Source: Candidatus Bathyarchaeota archaeon CG07_land_8_20_14_0_80_47_9
Lineage (GTDB): Archaea; Thermoproteota; Bathyarchaeia; Bathyarchaeales; Bathycorpusculaceae
DNA length: 9,355 bases
Reading direction: 5' to 3'
NCBI GenBank assembly: GCA_002779555.1
Contig: PEWI01000158.1
Span: 1-9,355 of the forward strand
A program made the translations under genes and the position numbers. Positions 1 through 5,643 of this stretch are shown piece after piece (position 1 is the first letter of the stretch; each line of letters begins with the position of its first letter). The notes beneath the pieces were generated by a model, which saw only the letters and a list, made by a program, of their open reading frames with translations, was not told the origin of the DNA and did not search any database.

Positions 1-568
1 TAACCGATATTCCAGCCGGTTCCGCGTAAACCTTCAGCACTGCAGCTCTTTCGGGACTGATTATTTTGGGAATTAGGATTTCATGTCGTCCTTTCACCCT
101 CGCTGCCATGCGGGCGGCTTCGCCCAAGGCTGACGCCCAATCGTACATGGAGCAGTTGGCGACATCCATGCCGGTTATTTCGCAAATCATGCTCTGATAT
201 TCAAAAAGAGCTTGAAGCATGCCTTGCGATGTCTCAGGCTGGTATGGCGTGTAAGAAGTAAGGAATTCGCTGCGTTGCACGATTTCCTTGACAACAGCTG
301 GCACATAGTGTGGCCAGCAACCGGCGCCCAAGAACACAGGCATGTCATTGCATGTCTCACTTTTAGAAAGCAACGCCTCTACGTGTTTCTTGACTTCAAA
401 CTCGGACAGGCCCTTCTCGGGCACGTTCAGCTTTCTCTTCAAGCAGAACTTTTCTGGAATGTCCGAAAAAAGCTCCTCAATGTCCTTTATGCCTATTTCC
501 TGCATCATTTCCTGCTTGATTTCCTGCAACGAGTTGGGAATGTATGGATGATTGCTCTTGTCCAACAT
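1..568 (-). CDS. gcvPA: Glycine dehydrogenase (decarboxylating) subunit 1, GcvPA (5' part, cut by left edge)
   Basis: This is the N-terminal ~189 residues of the alpha subunit of the split P-protein of the glycine cleavage system. With GcvPB it forms the PLP enzyme that decarboxylates glycine and passes the aminomethyl group to lipoyl-GcvH. Family hallmarks are visible in order: IPNS near residue 10, FLGAGCWPHYVPAVV around 78-92, SEFLTSYTPYQPETSQGML around 99-117, then ITGMDVANCSMYDWAS around 130-145. The last block usually reads SMYDGAS, so the Trp is unusual. The PLP lysine would lie in GcvPB, outside the window. I chose the ATG at 568, preceded by a GGTGA two bases away; an in-frame GTG at 574 is the only other option, because a TAA closes the frame just upstream. 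The gene lies 68 nt after the nucleoside phosphorylase on the same strand and may have its own promoter in that gap. Family assignment is secure; the C-terminal half is unseen. Confidence 0.93.
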   Translation of the reverse strand, partial: MLDKSNHPYIPNSLQEIKQEMMQEIGIKDIEELFSDIPEKFCLKRKLNVPEKGLSEFEVKKHVEALLSKSETCNDMPVFLGAGCWPHYVPAVVKEIVQRSEFLTSYTPYQPETSQGMLQALFEYQSMICEITGMDVANCSMYDWASALGEAARMAARVKGRHEILIPKIISPERAAVLKVYAEPAGISV

Positions 569-605
569 GGTCACCGTTGAGAATTAACACTAAGTCTGCC
601 ATGGC

Positions 606-622
606 TTCTTTAAGCTTTTTCA
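606..622 (-). promoter_or_regulatory. Possible TATA-type promoter for gcvPA
   Basis: Read on the minus strand, the gap between the phosphorylase stop and gcvPA contains GAAAAAGCTTAAAGAAG, an archaeal TATA-like stretch. A start site about 26 nt downstream would fall near 588 and leave a leader of about 20 nt before the ATG at 568. Read-through from the upstream gene is equally possible. The call is by position and composition only. Confidence 0.3.
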
Positions 623-636
623 AATTGTAATGGAGT

Positions 637-1404
637 TCAGCTTGCAGTAAGAGCTTCTAGGACAGTCTTCAACAGCAGTTCTGCGTTACCTATGACCGAT
701 TCGTGTTCAAAGGCTTGTAGCCACCCTGTCTCCGCCAAAATGTCTGATACAACCATCGCTGAAGCTGCTTCAATCTTCCTGTACTTTGCAACGGCGAAAA
801 TGGCTGAAGTCTCCATGTCAACAGCTAGGACACCTGTGTCTCTGAACTTGCGGAATTTCCTAACCGTTTCTCGATAGACGCCGTCTGTCGACCAGACAGA
901 ACCGGCATAATGTTTGACTTGTCTCACATCCAGATGCTTAATCAACTTGTCTCTCAAAGAAGGCGAAGACTCAAGCCTGACTCGAGGCGGAAAATAGTGG
1001 CTAGAAGTCCCTTCGTCGCGGATTGCTTCATTCACCACGATGACGTTGCCGGGTTGAAGGAACGTTTGCAGGCCGCCAGCCAAGCCGACTTCAAAGACTT
1101 TCTTGGTGCCGCATGCGATGAGTTCTTCAAGTGTCATAACGGCTGCTGCTGCGCCGATCCAGAGCCGGCTTAGGCCGATTTCGGTTTTGTTGAATCGTCC
1201 GATGCAGAAAGGTTGGTGTTCTCCGTATGGCCACCAGTTGACTTGCTTGCCTTTGATAGTTTTCTTTCCATATTCGAACGTGTGTCTTTGATAAGTTATT
1301 ACGAGGTTCTCTGGCGCTCTCACAGAGTCTATGGGGATTTTTCTGCTCTCAGCTACGTACTTGATGAAGTCGAACGGTTTGAGTATAGCCTTGTCTTCGC
1401 TCAA
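637..1404 (-). CDS. Nucleoside phosphorylase (PNP/UDP family, NP-I type)
   Basis: A 255-aa protein of the purine/uridine phosphorylase superfamily, which cleaves a nucleoside with phosphate to base plus (deoxy)ribose-1-phosphate in the cytosol. Visible motifs are GLAGGLQ at 107-113, EGTSSHYFPP at 131-140, WSTDGVYRET at 171-180, the ribose-contacting VDMETSA at 195-201, and VVSD at 218-221 with the probable catalytic Asp221. The N-terminal third lacks the usual GDPxR phosphate-site motif and instead has a Trp-rich NWWPYG segment at 56-61, so substrate and mechanism may differ from textbook enzymes. The start is a TTG at 1404 that overlaps the stop of the adenosyltransferase gene (TTGA, 4 nt), which implies translational coupling. 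The next plausible start, a GTG at residue 28, would remove little of the recognisable domain. Substrate (uridine, purine nucleoside, 5'-deoxyadenosine or methylthioadenosine) cannot be read from sequence. Superfamily assignment is firm. Confidence 0.87.
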   Translation of the reverse strand: MSEDKAILKPFDFIKYVAESRKIPIDSVRAPENLVITYQRHTFEYGKKTIKGKQVNWWPYGEHQPFCIGRFNKTEIGLSRLWIGAAAAVMTLEELIACGTKKVFEVGLAGGLQTFLQPGNVIVVNEAIRDEGTSSHYFPPRVRLESSPSLRDKLIKHLDVRQVKHYAGSVWSTDGVYRETVRKFRKFRDTGVLAVDMETSAIFAVAKYRKIEAASAMVVSDILAETGWLQAFEHESVIGNAELLLKTVLEALTAS

Positions 1405-1934
1405 TACTGTATTCCCTTTGTCATGACCATTTCTTTAGGAGACTTGACATCTTTGACCTCATTTACGAAGTCTGCTCTCTCCAAAAGCTCGTCAGGTGCG
1501 TATCTTCCTGTCAGAACAACGTCGGTGCTTTTCGGGAGCCTATTCAAAAAATCGACAACTTCTTTCACGCTCAAAAGGTTGCAGTACAAGGCCAGGTTGA
1601 TCTCGTCTAAAACGAGCAAGTGGGGTTTCCTCTGCCTCACGATTCTCTCAGCGAATGCCAAGGCTCTATGCGCCAGTTGTGCGTCTTCTTCGTTCAGATT
1701 GCCTAGGCCGATCCAGCCCTTGCGACCGAACTGGTAAATCTCATAGTAGGGCTGAAGCATTTTGCGGATTTGGTATTCGCCTGTGTTCTTCCACCATTTG
1801 AGGAACTGGATTATCACGACTTTTCTCTTGTGGCCGACCGACCGCAACGCCAAGCCCAACGCGTTCGCAGTCTTTCCCGCTCCCGTGCCGGTGTAAAGAT
1901 AAACGTGGCCCACGTTTTTCCGTCTCCTCTTCAT
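1401..1934 (-). CDS. cobO: Cob(I)alamin adenosyltransferase, BtuR/CobA/CobO type
   Basis: A 177-aa P-loop enzyme that transfers the adenosyl group of ATP to the cobalt of reduced corrinoids, giving adenosylcobalamin or adenosylcobyric precursors. The P-loop TGTGAGKT is at 15-22; the family usually has GNGKGKT, so Ala19 replaces the family lysine while the invariant Lys21 is kept. Other family blocks are QFLKWWKNTGE at 43-53, the Walker B-like LLVLDEINLAL at 107-116, VVLTGRYAPDELLERAD at 139-155 and the terminal TKGIQY. Length is slightly below the usual ~190 because the flexible N-terminal arm is short. The ATG at 1934 is used here. A GTG at 1913, preceded at about 10 nt by GAGGAG, would give a protein starting close to the first beta strand and is a real alternative. 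The gene leads a minus-strand unit with the phosphorylase and diverges from aIF2-beta. Symbol choice among btuR/cobA/cobO is conventional. Confidence 0.9.
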   Translation of the reverse strand: MKRRRKNVGHVYLYTGTGAGKTANALGLALRSVGHKRKVVIIQFLKWWKNTGEYQIRKMLQPYYEIYQFGRKGWIGLGNLNEEDAQLAHRALAFAERIVRQRKPHLLVLDEINLALYCNLLSVKEVVDFLNRLPKSTDVVLTGRYAPDELLERADFVNEVKDVKSPKEMVMTKGIQY

Positions 1935-1960
1935 CCATGATTCTCTTAGGAGCGGACTAC

Positions 1961-1979
1961 TTTTAAGTCTTAAATACTA
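1961..1979. promoter_or_regulatory. Divergent TATA region between cobO and aIF2-beta
   Basis: The 77-nt gap between the two divergent genes holds an AT-rich core, ACTTTTAAGTCTTAAATAC. On the plus strand CTTTTAAG or CTTAAATA would place a start site near 1990-1999, just before the aIF2-beta Shine-Dalgarno. On the minus strand TATTTAAG or CTTAAAAG would place one near 1939-1949, giving a very short cobO leader. Shared or adjacent TATA elements for both genes are inferred from spacing. Confidence 0.5.
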
Positions 1980-1999
1980 TGTTGCATCTTGTCTCTGTT

Positions 2000-2003
2000 G
2001 GAG
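2000..2003 (+). promoter_or_regulatory. Shine-Dalgarno deciding the aIF2-beta start
   Basis: GGAG lies 8 nt before the ATG at 2012. The more upstream in-frame ATG at 1979 has no such site and falls inside the likely promoter, so 2012 is preferred. Confidence 0.6.
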
Positions 2004-2011
2004 ACCACACA

Positions 2012-2422
2012 ATGGAGTATGACTACGACAAGCTGCTCAAGCGAGCTCGCTCGCAGATTCCTGAGGTTGCTGCGAAGCAGGAAAGGCTGGAGCTGCCTAG
2101 ACTACGGTGTTCAACCATAGGCATGCGCACAATAGTCCACAACTTCCAGGAAACCGCTGACGCATTGAACCGTGATCCGCAGCATCTGCTGAAGTTCCTG
2201 ACAGGGGAAATGGCGACAGCTGCAACCACGCAGGAGTCAAGGGTGATCTTTCAGGGAAAATTTCCAGCGGACACTTTGGGAAGGCTCTTGCAGAGGTATA
2301 TGGAGAGCTTCGTAGTGTGCCCAGTTTGCAAGCGCCCTGACACGAAGATAGTGAAGGAAAAGCGACTTTCATTTCTTGTGTGCGAGGCATGCGGAGCCAG
2401 ATCCTCAATCAAGCAGTTGTGA
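2012..2422 (+). CDS. eif2b: Translation initiation factor aIF2 subunit beta
   Basis: The beta subunit of the archaeal aIF2 heterotrimer, which carries initiator Met-tRNA to the 30S subunit. From the ATG at 2012 the protein is 136 aa, normal for archaea. It shows the N-terminal helix (YDKLLKRAR), the central alpha/beta domain with IGMRTIVHNFQETADALNRDPQHLLKFL at about 36-63 and GRLLQRYMESFVVC, and a C-terminal zinc ribbon with Cys103, Cys106, Cys124 and Cys127 (CPVC and CEAC). An upstream ATG at 1979 would add 11 residues but lacks a Shine-Dalgarno and overlaps the promoter. The stop overlaps a GTG in another frame (GTGA), which suggests coupled translation of the DUF424 gene. It opens a plus-strand translation cluster. 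The assignment is secure; not all family members share an identical N-terminal helix. Confidence 0.96.
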   Translation: MEYDYDKLLKRARSQIPEVAAKQERLELPRLRCSTIGMRTIVHNFQETADALNRDPQHLLKFLTGEMATAATTQESRVIFQGKFPADTLGRLLQRYMESFVVCPVCKRPDTKIVKEKRLSFLVCEACGARSSIKQL

Positions 2423-2733
2423 GAGCGTCAAGCAAATTGGAAGTGTACATGAACCTCAAGAAAGTCGGCAGAAACGTGCTTTTGGCTATCTGCGACGCTG
2501 AAATCCTCGGGAGAACGCTGTGCGAGGGAAAAATAGTGTTTCATGTAAAAGAGGACTTCTACAAGGGTGCAAGAGTGAACGTTGAAGAGGCTATATCAAT
2601 GATTGAAAACTCGACCATAGTGAACATGGTCGGCAAGAACGTCGTGAAGAAAGCCATCCAGCGGGGGTATGTGCATCCAGAAGCCGTTTTGAACATTGAA
2701 GGCGTACCACACGCCCAGATCATGAAAATCTAG
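2419..2733 (+). CDS. DUF424 family protein (COG2412), function unknown
   Basis: A small archaeal protein of about 104 aa whose biochemical role is not established. Conserved family features are LLAICDAEILG at about 21-31, the FHVKEDFYKG segment, VNMVGKNVVKKAIQRGYV around 68-85 and the diagnostic C-terminal GVPHAQ at 95-100. No signal peptide, membrane segment or cysteine cluster is seen, so a soluble protein is expected. The start is uncertain. The GTG at 2419 makes a 4-nt overlap with the aIF2-beta stop; TTG 2437, GTG 2443 and ATG 2449 are in frame, and the homologous region begins near LEVYMN, so starts up to 2437 would keep it whole. Coupling to aIF2-beta suggests, without proving, a role in translation or ribosome function. 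Family call is confident; function is not. Confidence 0.85.
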   Translation: MRASSKLEVYMNLKKVGRNVLLAICDAEILGRTLCEGKIVFHVKEDFYKGARVNVEEAISMIENSTIVNMVGKNVVKKAIQRGYVHPEAVLNIEGVPHAQIMKI

Positions 2734-2760
2734 CGCTAGAGCAGACGTTTGCATAGACAA

Positions 2761-2770
2761 TTATTTTAAG
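2761..2770 (+). promoter_or_regulatory. Probable TATA box for the aIF1A-RIO1-KH unit
   Basis: TTATTTTAAG lies in the 80-nt gap after the DUF424 gene. A start site about 25 nt downstream would fall near 2791, leaving a leader of about 23 nt that contains the strong Shine-Dalgarno of aIF1A. It implies a second promoter inside the translation cluster, although read-through from aIF2-beta cannot be excluded. Confidence 0.45.
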
Positions 2771-2802
2771 CAAGAGATATACTTCTCTTACAATAAAGCA
2801 TT

Positions 2803-2808
2803 GAGGTG
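2803..2808 (+). promoter_or_regulatory. Strong Shine-Dalgarno fixing a TTG start for aIF1A
   Basis: GAGGTG, a near-perfect complement of the archaeal 16S 3' end, sits 5 nt before the TTG at 2814. No ATG lies in frame at a suitable place, so this site decides the unusual start codon. Confidence 0.75.
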
Positions 2809-2813
2809 CCTGA

Positions 2814-3119
2814 TTGGGCAAGAAGAAAGTCTTAAGCGAAGGTGAACTGAGCGAGATGGTGCACCCATCCGCAAACGACGTCCTAGGAGTGGCAACGAAG
2901 CTCCTAGGTTTTGACCGCTTGATGGTCAAATGCCAGGACGGGCATGAACGCTTGTGCCGCATCCGCGGCAAAATGAAAAGACGCGTCTGGATAAGAGTCG
3001 GAGATGTTGTGGTGGTTTCGCCATGGGATTTTCAGACTGACAAGCGTGGGGACATCTTTTGGCGCTATACGAGGGCGCAAGCGGAAACGCTGCGCAGAAA
3101 GGGCTACCTAACAGTCTAG
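2814..3119 (+). CDS. eif1a: Translation initiation factor aIF1A
   Basis: A 101-aa OB-fold (S1-IF1 type) factor that binds the A site of the small subunit and promotes scanning or start-site selection with aIF1 and aIF2. The sequence follows the family closely: basic N-terminus (GKKK), VLGVATKLLGFDRLMVKCQDGHERLCRIRGKMKRRVWIRVGDVVVVSPWDFQ across about 23-74, then DKRGDIFWRYTRAQAETLRRKGYL to the end. The start is TTG, supported by GAGGTG 5 nt upstream. The next gene, RIO1, begins 20 nt after the stop with its own Shine-Dalgarno, so the two are probably co-transcribed. Length and motif order are normal. The identification is secure. Confidence 0.96.
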   Translation: MGKKKVLSEGELSEMVHPSANDVLGVATKLLGFDRLMVKCQDGHERLCRIRGKMKRRVWIRVGDVVVVSPWDFQTDKRGDIFWRYTRAQAETLRRKGYLTV

Positions 3120-3127
3120 TTTTGAAC

Positions 3128-3135
3128 GGAGAAGG
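3128..3135 (+). promoter_or_regulatory. Shine-Dalgarno supporting a GTG start for RIO1
   Basis: GGAGAAGG precedes the GTG at 3140, with 8 nt between GGAG and the start. This favours 3140 over an in-frame ATG at 3059 that would overlap aIF1A by about 60 nt and add a low-similarity N-terminus. Confidence 0.6.
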
Positions 3136-3139
3136 ACAA

Positions 3140-3937
3140 GTGTCTTTTAGGAAACGCGTCGACAGGAAGCTTGACAAGAAAGAGAAAAGTTATGAAACTG
3201 AACGACTGATGAGGAATAAACGAAGCGAAGAATACGACGCTTTGGAGGAAGTTTTCGACCGCTCAACGCTCATGATAATCTACGATTTTATGAACAGAGG
3301 CGTCATAGACGAAATCCACGGAGTCGTCAACGCCGGAAAGGAGTCACGAGTCTACTGGGGAAAAGACTATCATGGAAAGGAACTGGCAATAAAGATCTAC
3401 TTAACCGGCTCATCAGAGTTCCGCAAAGGCATGCTTCAGTACATCGATGCTGACCCTAGATTTAAAGGAGTGAAACATGACACGCGGTCGCTGATTTTTG
3501 CGTGGGCTCAAAAGGAATTTAGGAACCTGCAGCAAGCGACAGATGCAAGCGTTCGCGTGCCCAAACCCATAGTGGTGAGAAACAACGTGCTTGTCATGGA
3601 GTTCATCGGGAAGGACGGCGTCAGCGCTCCTTCAATGAAAGAGCTTCGGCCCAAGAACCCAGAAAAGACTTACCACGTGCTTTTGGCTTATCTTCAGAAG
3701 CTTTATGGTAGGGCAGAGCTCGTTCACGGCGACCTGAGCGAATATAACATCATGATTTGGAATGGCAAACCAGTAATATTCGACATGTCACAGGCCGTCC
3801 TGATTTCTCATCCCATGGCAGGCTTTCTTCTAAAACGAGACTTGACCAATTTGAATAAGTTTTTTAGCAGGCTGGGCATTAGTGTCTTGTCAACTGAGGA
3901 GTGTTACAGGCAGGTTACAGGTCGTGGCGAAAATTAG
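3140..3937 (+). CDS. rio1: RIO1-type atypical serine/threonine protein kinase
   Basis: A 265-aa cytosolic kinase/ATPase. In eukaryotes and archaea RIO1 acts in the last steps of small-subunit maturation and release of the Nob1/Dim2 pair. Visible motifs, numbered from the GTG at 3140, are a lysine-rich N-terminus, the nucleotide loop NAGKESRVY at 64-72, the ATP-anchoring Lys85 in LAIKIY, the catalytic loop HGDLSEYN at 196-203 (Asp198, Asn203) and the metal-binding IFDMSQAV with Asp215. HGDLSEYN and the IFDMSQ form fit RIO1 better than RIO2, and no RIO2-type winged-helix domain precedes the kinase. The N-terminal ATG at 3059 is rejected because it lies deep inside aIF1A. The 3' end overlaps the KH-protein gene by 14 nt, so the kinase and its likely ribosome partner appear translationally linked. 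Confidence 0.95.
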   Translation: MSFRKRVDRKLDKKEKSYETERLMRNKRSEEYDALEEVFDRSTLMIIYDFMNRGVIDEIHGVVNAGKESRVYWGKDYHGKELAIKIYLTGSSEFRKGMLQYIDADPRFKGVKHDTRSLIFAWAQKEFRNLQQATDASVRVPKPIVVRNNVLVMEFIGKDGVSAPSMKELRPKNPEKTYHVLLAYLQKLYGRAELVHGDLSEYNIMIWNGKPVIFDMSQAVLISHPMAGFLLKRDLTNLNKFFSRLGISVLSTEECYRQVTGRGEN

Positions 3938-4499
3938 TCAGCTAGTGAAAATCCCAAAAGAAAGAGTAGGCGTACTGATAGGACCAGAAGGCAAAACGAA
4001 AAAACATATTGAAGACTCACTTTCAATCGATCTCAAAATAGACAGCGAAGCAGGCGACGTAACGATAACATTGGCGGGAAATGCCCAAGACCCGTCATTA
4101 TTTTTCAGGGCAAAGGATGTCATAAACGCCATTGGAAGAGGTTTCTCGCCAGAGCACGCCTTCCGCCTGATTCGAAATGAAGATGCAGTTCTAGACATAA
4201 TCGATCTTCGCACTACTTTTGGAAGGTCTGAATCAGACATCAAGCGCGTGAAAGGCCGGATAATCGGGATGAACGGCAAGACTCGCCAGATAATTGAGGA
4301 GCTAACGGAAACCAATGTAGCCGTCTTCGGTCACACCGTCAGCATGATTGGCGAGATTGAGCAGGCTCAAGTAGCGCGAGAGGCCATACAAATGCTTGTC
4401 AAGGGAAGCATGCACAGCACGGTTTACAGGTTTCTACACCGGAAACGGCGAGACTTGAAGAAGAAGGAGTTGGAACTCTGGGAAAAACCGCCTGAATAA
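3924..4499 (+). CDS. Two-KH-domain RNA-binding protein, Dim2/Pno1 (Krr1-like) homologue
   Basis: A 192-aa RNA-binding protein of the archaeal Dim2 family, whose eukaryotic member Pno1 binds near the 3' end of 18S rRNA and works with the nuclease Nob1. KH domain 1 spans about 1-75 with a GPEG loop at 20-23 (VLIGPEGKTKKHIE). KH domain 2 has GMNG at 115-118 (GRIIGMNGKTRQIIEE). The tail GSMHSTVYRFLHRKRRDLK at about 161-179 is typical of Dim2 proteins. The GTG at 3924 is chosen because the homologous sequence starts at AKISQLVKIPKERV, with a weak AGGT 8 nt before it; an ATG at 3882 would lie well inside RIO1. The 14-nt overlap with RIO1 and the nearby aIF1A mirror a gene order seen in many archaea. 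Assignment is confident; direct targets are inferred from the family. Confidence 0.93.
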   Translation: MAKISQLVKIPKERVGVLIGPEGKTKKHIEDSLSIDLKIDSEAGDVTITLAGNAQDPSLFFRAKDVINAIGRGFSPEHAFRLIRNEDAVLDIIDLRTTFGRSESDIKRVKGRIIGMNGKTRQIIEELTETNVAVFGHTVSMIGEIEQAQVAREAIQMLVKGSMHSTVYRFLHRKRRDLKKKELELWEKPPE

Positions 4500-4602
4500 A
4501 CAGAAATAGCAATGGCGGGCTCTCGCACTCAAGATCCAAATCATTCTAGAGTCATCGGGGCCAGAGTCGTCATAGCCCACCAAGCAAGATTAGCAAGAGG
4601 CC

Positions 4603-4614
4603 AAAATAAAAAGC
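4603..4614 (+). promoter_or_regulatory. Probable TATA box for the UPF0282 gene
   Basis: AAAATAAAAAGC stands out in the 143-nt intergenic gap 4500-4642. A start about 26 nt downstream falls near 4634, giving a leader under 10 nt before the ATG at 4643. No Shine-Dalgarno is seen, consistent with a near-leaderless mRNA. The rest of this gap shows only a short AGCAAGA direct repeat (4583-4589 and 4592-4598). Confidence 0.45.
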
Positions 4615-4642
4615 TATAGGGATCGTGGCCCGTTGAAATGCT

Positions 4643-5626
4643 ATGCTAAAACACATCAAGGTCGTACCGTTGGCTGCGGAAAGCCTCGGCGTAAGGTCAA
4701 TGTGCACTTATGTTGAAACTTCTGACGTGAAGATTCTGCTTGATGCTGGAGTGTCAGTGTGCCCGAACCGATTCGGCTTGCCTCCCCACCCAAGAGAGTT
4801 CAAGGCCATAAGCGAATGTCGCAGACGGATTGCAGATGCAGCGAACAAAGCGGAAGTCGCGACGTTAAGCCATTACCACTTTGATCATCACACCCCCTCT
4901 TTTGAGGACTGGCTCTGTAACTGGACAGAAAGAGGCGAGACTGCAAGGCATATCTACGAGGGAAAGACTGTCTTGGTGAAGAATCCCAAGGAGATGATAA
5001 ACTACAGTCAAAGGCGAAGAGGATGGATGTTTGAAAGAACAGGAGGAAAATACGCGCAGACCCTCAACGTTGCAGATGGAAAATCCTTCATCTTTGGGGA
5101 AACGAGACTTAGGTTCACTGAGCCCGTTTTTCATGGTCAAGAAGACTCGTTCCTTGGCTGGGTTCTGATGTCAATCATCGAATGCCAAGATGAGAAGTTC
5201 ATGTTTGCTCCTGACGTTCAGGGCCCGATCTCGCAACAAACCTTTGAAGTGATAGCGTGTGAAAAGCCGCAGTTGCTGATGATAGGCGGGCCGCCATCAT
5301 ACCTCGCTGGGTTCAAGGTGGATGAGGATCAGATTCAGGCTGGGTTTAGGAATTTGGAAAGAATTGTTGGCTCTACTCCGTTGACTGTTCTTGAACATCA
5401 TCTTCTGAGAGACGAAAACTGGATGGAAAAGGCAAGGAACGCGTGTGAAATTGCCAGTAGGATGAGACACAAAGTTCAAACCGCGGCAGAATTCTTGGGC
5501 ATGAAAAATGAGTGTCTAGAATCACTAAGGAAACGACTTTTTGCCGAGGATCCACCGTCCAAAGAATTTGAGAAATGGATGCACCTTAGCGACGATGCAA
5601 AGAAGCACATCATGCCTCCGATCTAG
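4643..5626 (+). CDS. Metallo-beta-lactamase-fold hydrolase, UPF0282 family (COG2248)
   Basis: A 327-aa cytosolic protein predicted to be a dinuclear metal hydrolase. The signature SHYHFDHH at 76-83 gives His77, His79, Asp81 and His82. Further ligands are probably His164 (PVFHGQEDS), Asp191 (FAPDVQGP) and His252 or His253 (LEHHLLRD). The early LLDAGVSVCPNR at 32-43 matches this family and not the RNase J or CPSF types, and no beta-CASP insertion is evident. Length fits archaeal UPF0282 proteins (~300-320 aa). No substrate is established for the family, so I name none. The ATG at 4643 follows a TATA-like element by about 30 nt and has no Shine-Dalgarno; an out-of-frame ATG at 4638 is ignored. 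The gene stands alone and converges on the chelatase gene with 17 bp between stops. Confidence 0.9.
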   Translation: MLKHIKVVPLAAESLGVRSMCTYVETSDVKILLDAGVSVCPNRFGLPPHPREFKAISECRRRIADAANKAEVATLSHYHFDHHTPSFEDWLCNWTERGETARHIYEGKTVLVKNPKEMINYSQRRRGWMFERTGGKYAQTLNVADGKSFIFGETRLRFTEPVFHGQEDSFLGWVLMSIIECQDEKFMFAPDVQGPISQQTFEVIACEKPQLLMIGGPPSYLAGFKVDEDQIQAGFRNLERIVGSTPLTVLEHHLLRDENWMEKARNACEIASRMRHKVQTAAEFLGMKNECLESLRKRLFAEDPPSKEFEKWMHLSDDAKKHIMPPI

Positions 5627-5643
5627 TCTCTAACTCTCGCTTC

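Noticed and set aside
212..580. A 122-codon plus-strand frame over gcvPA
   Set aside because: The minus strand encodes clear GcvPA motifs across the whole stretch.
1213..1737. A 174-codon plus-strand frame opposite the phosphorylase and adenosyltransferase
   Set aside because: Both minus-strand genes show strong family motifs through this stretch; the antisense product has none.
1741..1938. A 65-codon minus-strand frame starting 4 nt before cobO in another phase
   Set aside because: Its coding potential is the shadow of the cobO P-loop region; the cobO frame carries the family motifs.
3059..3139. N-terminal extension of RIO1 from an ATG at 3059
   Set aside because: It overlaps aIF1A by about 60 nt and lacks family similarity; the GTG at 3140 has a Shine-Dalgarno.
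4500..4642. Possible tRNA, snoRNA-like C/D RNA or hairpin in the intergenic gap
   Set aside because: No T-loop consensus, no paired C and D boxes and only a 4-bp GGGC/GCCC stem; the two AGCAAGA copies are too short to mean a repeat element.
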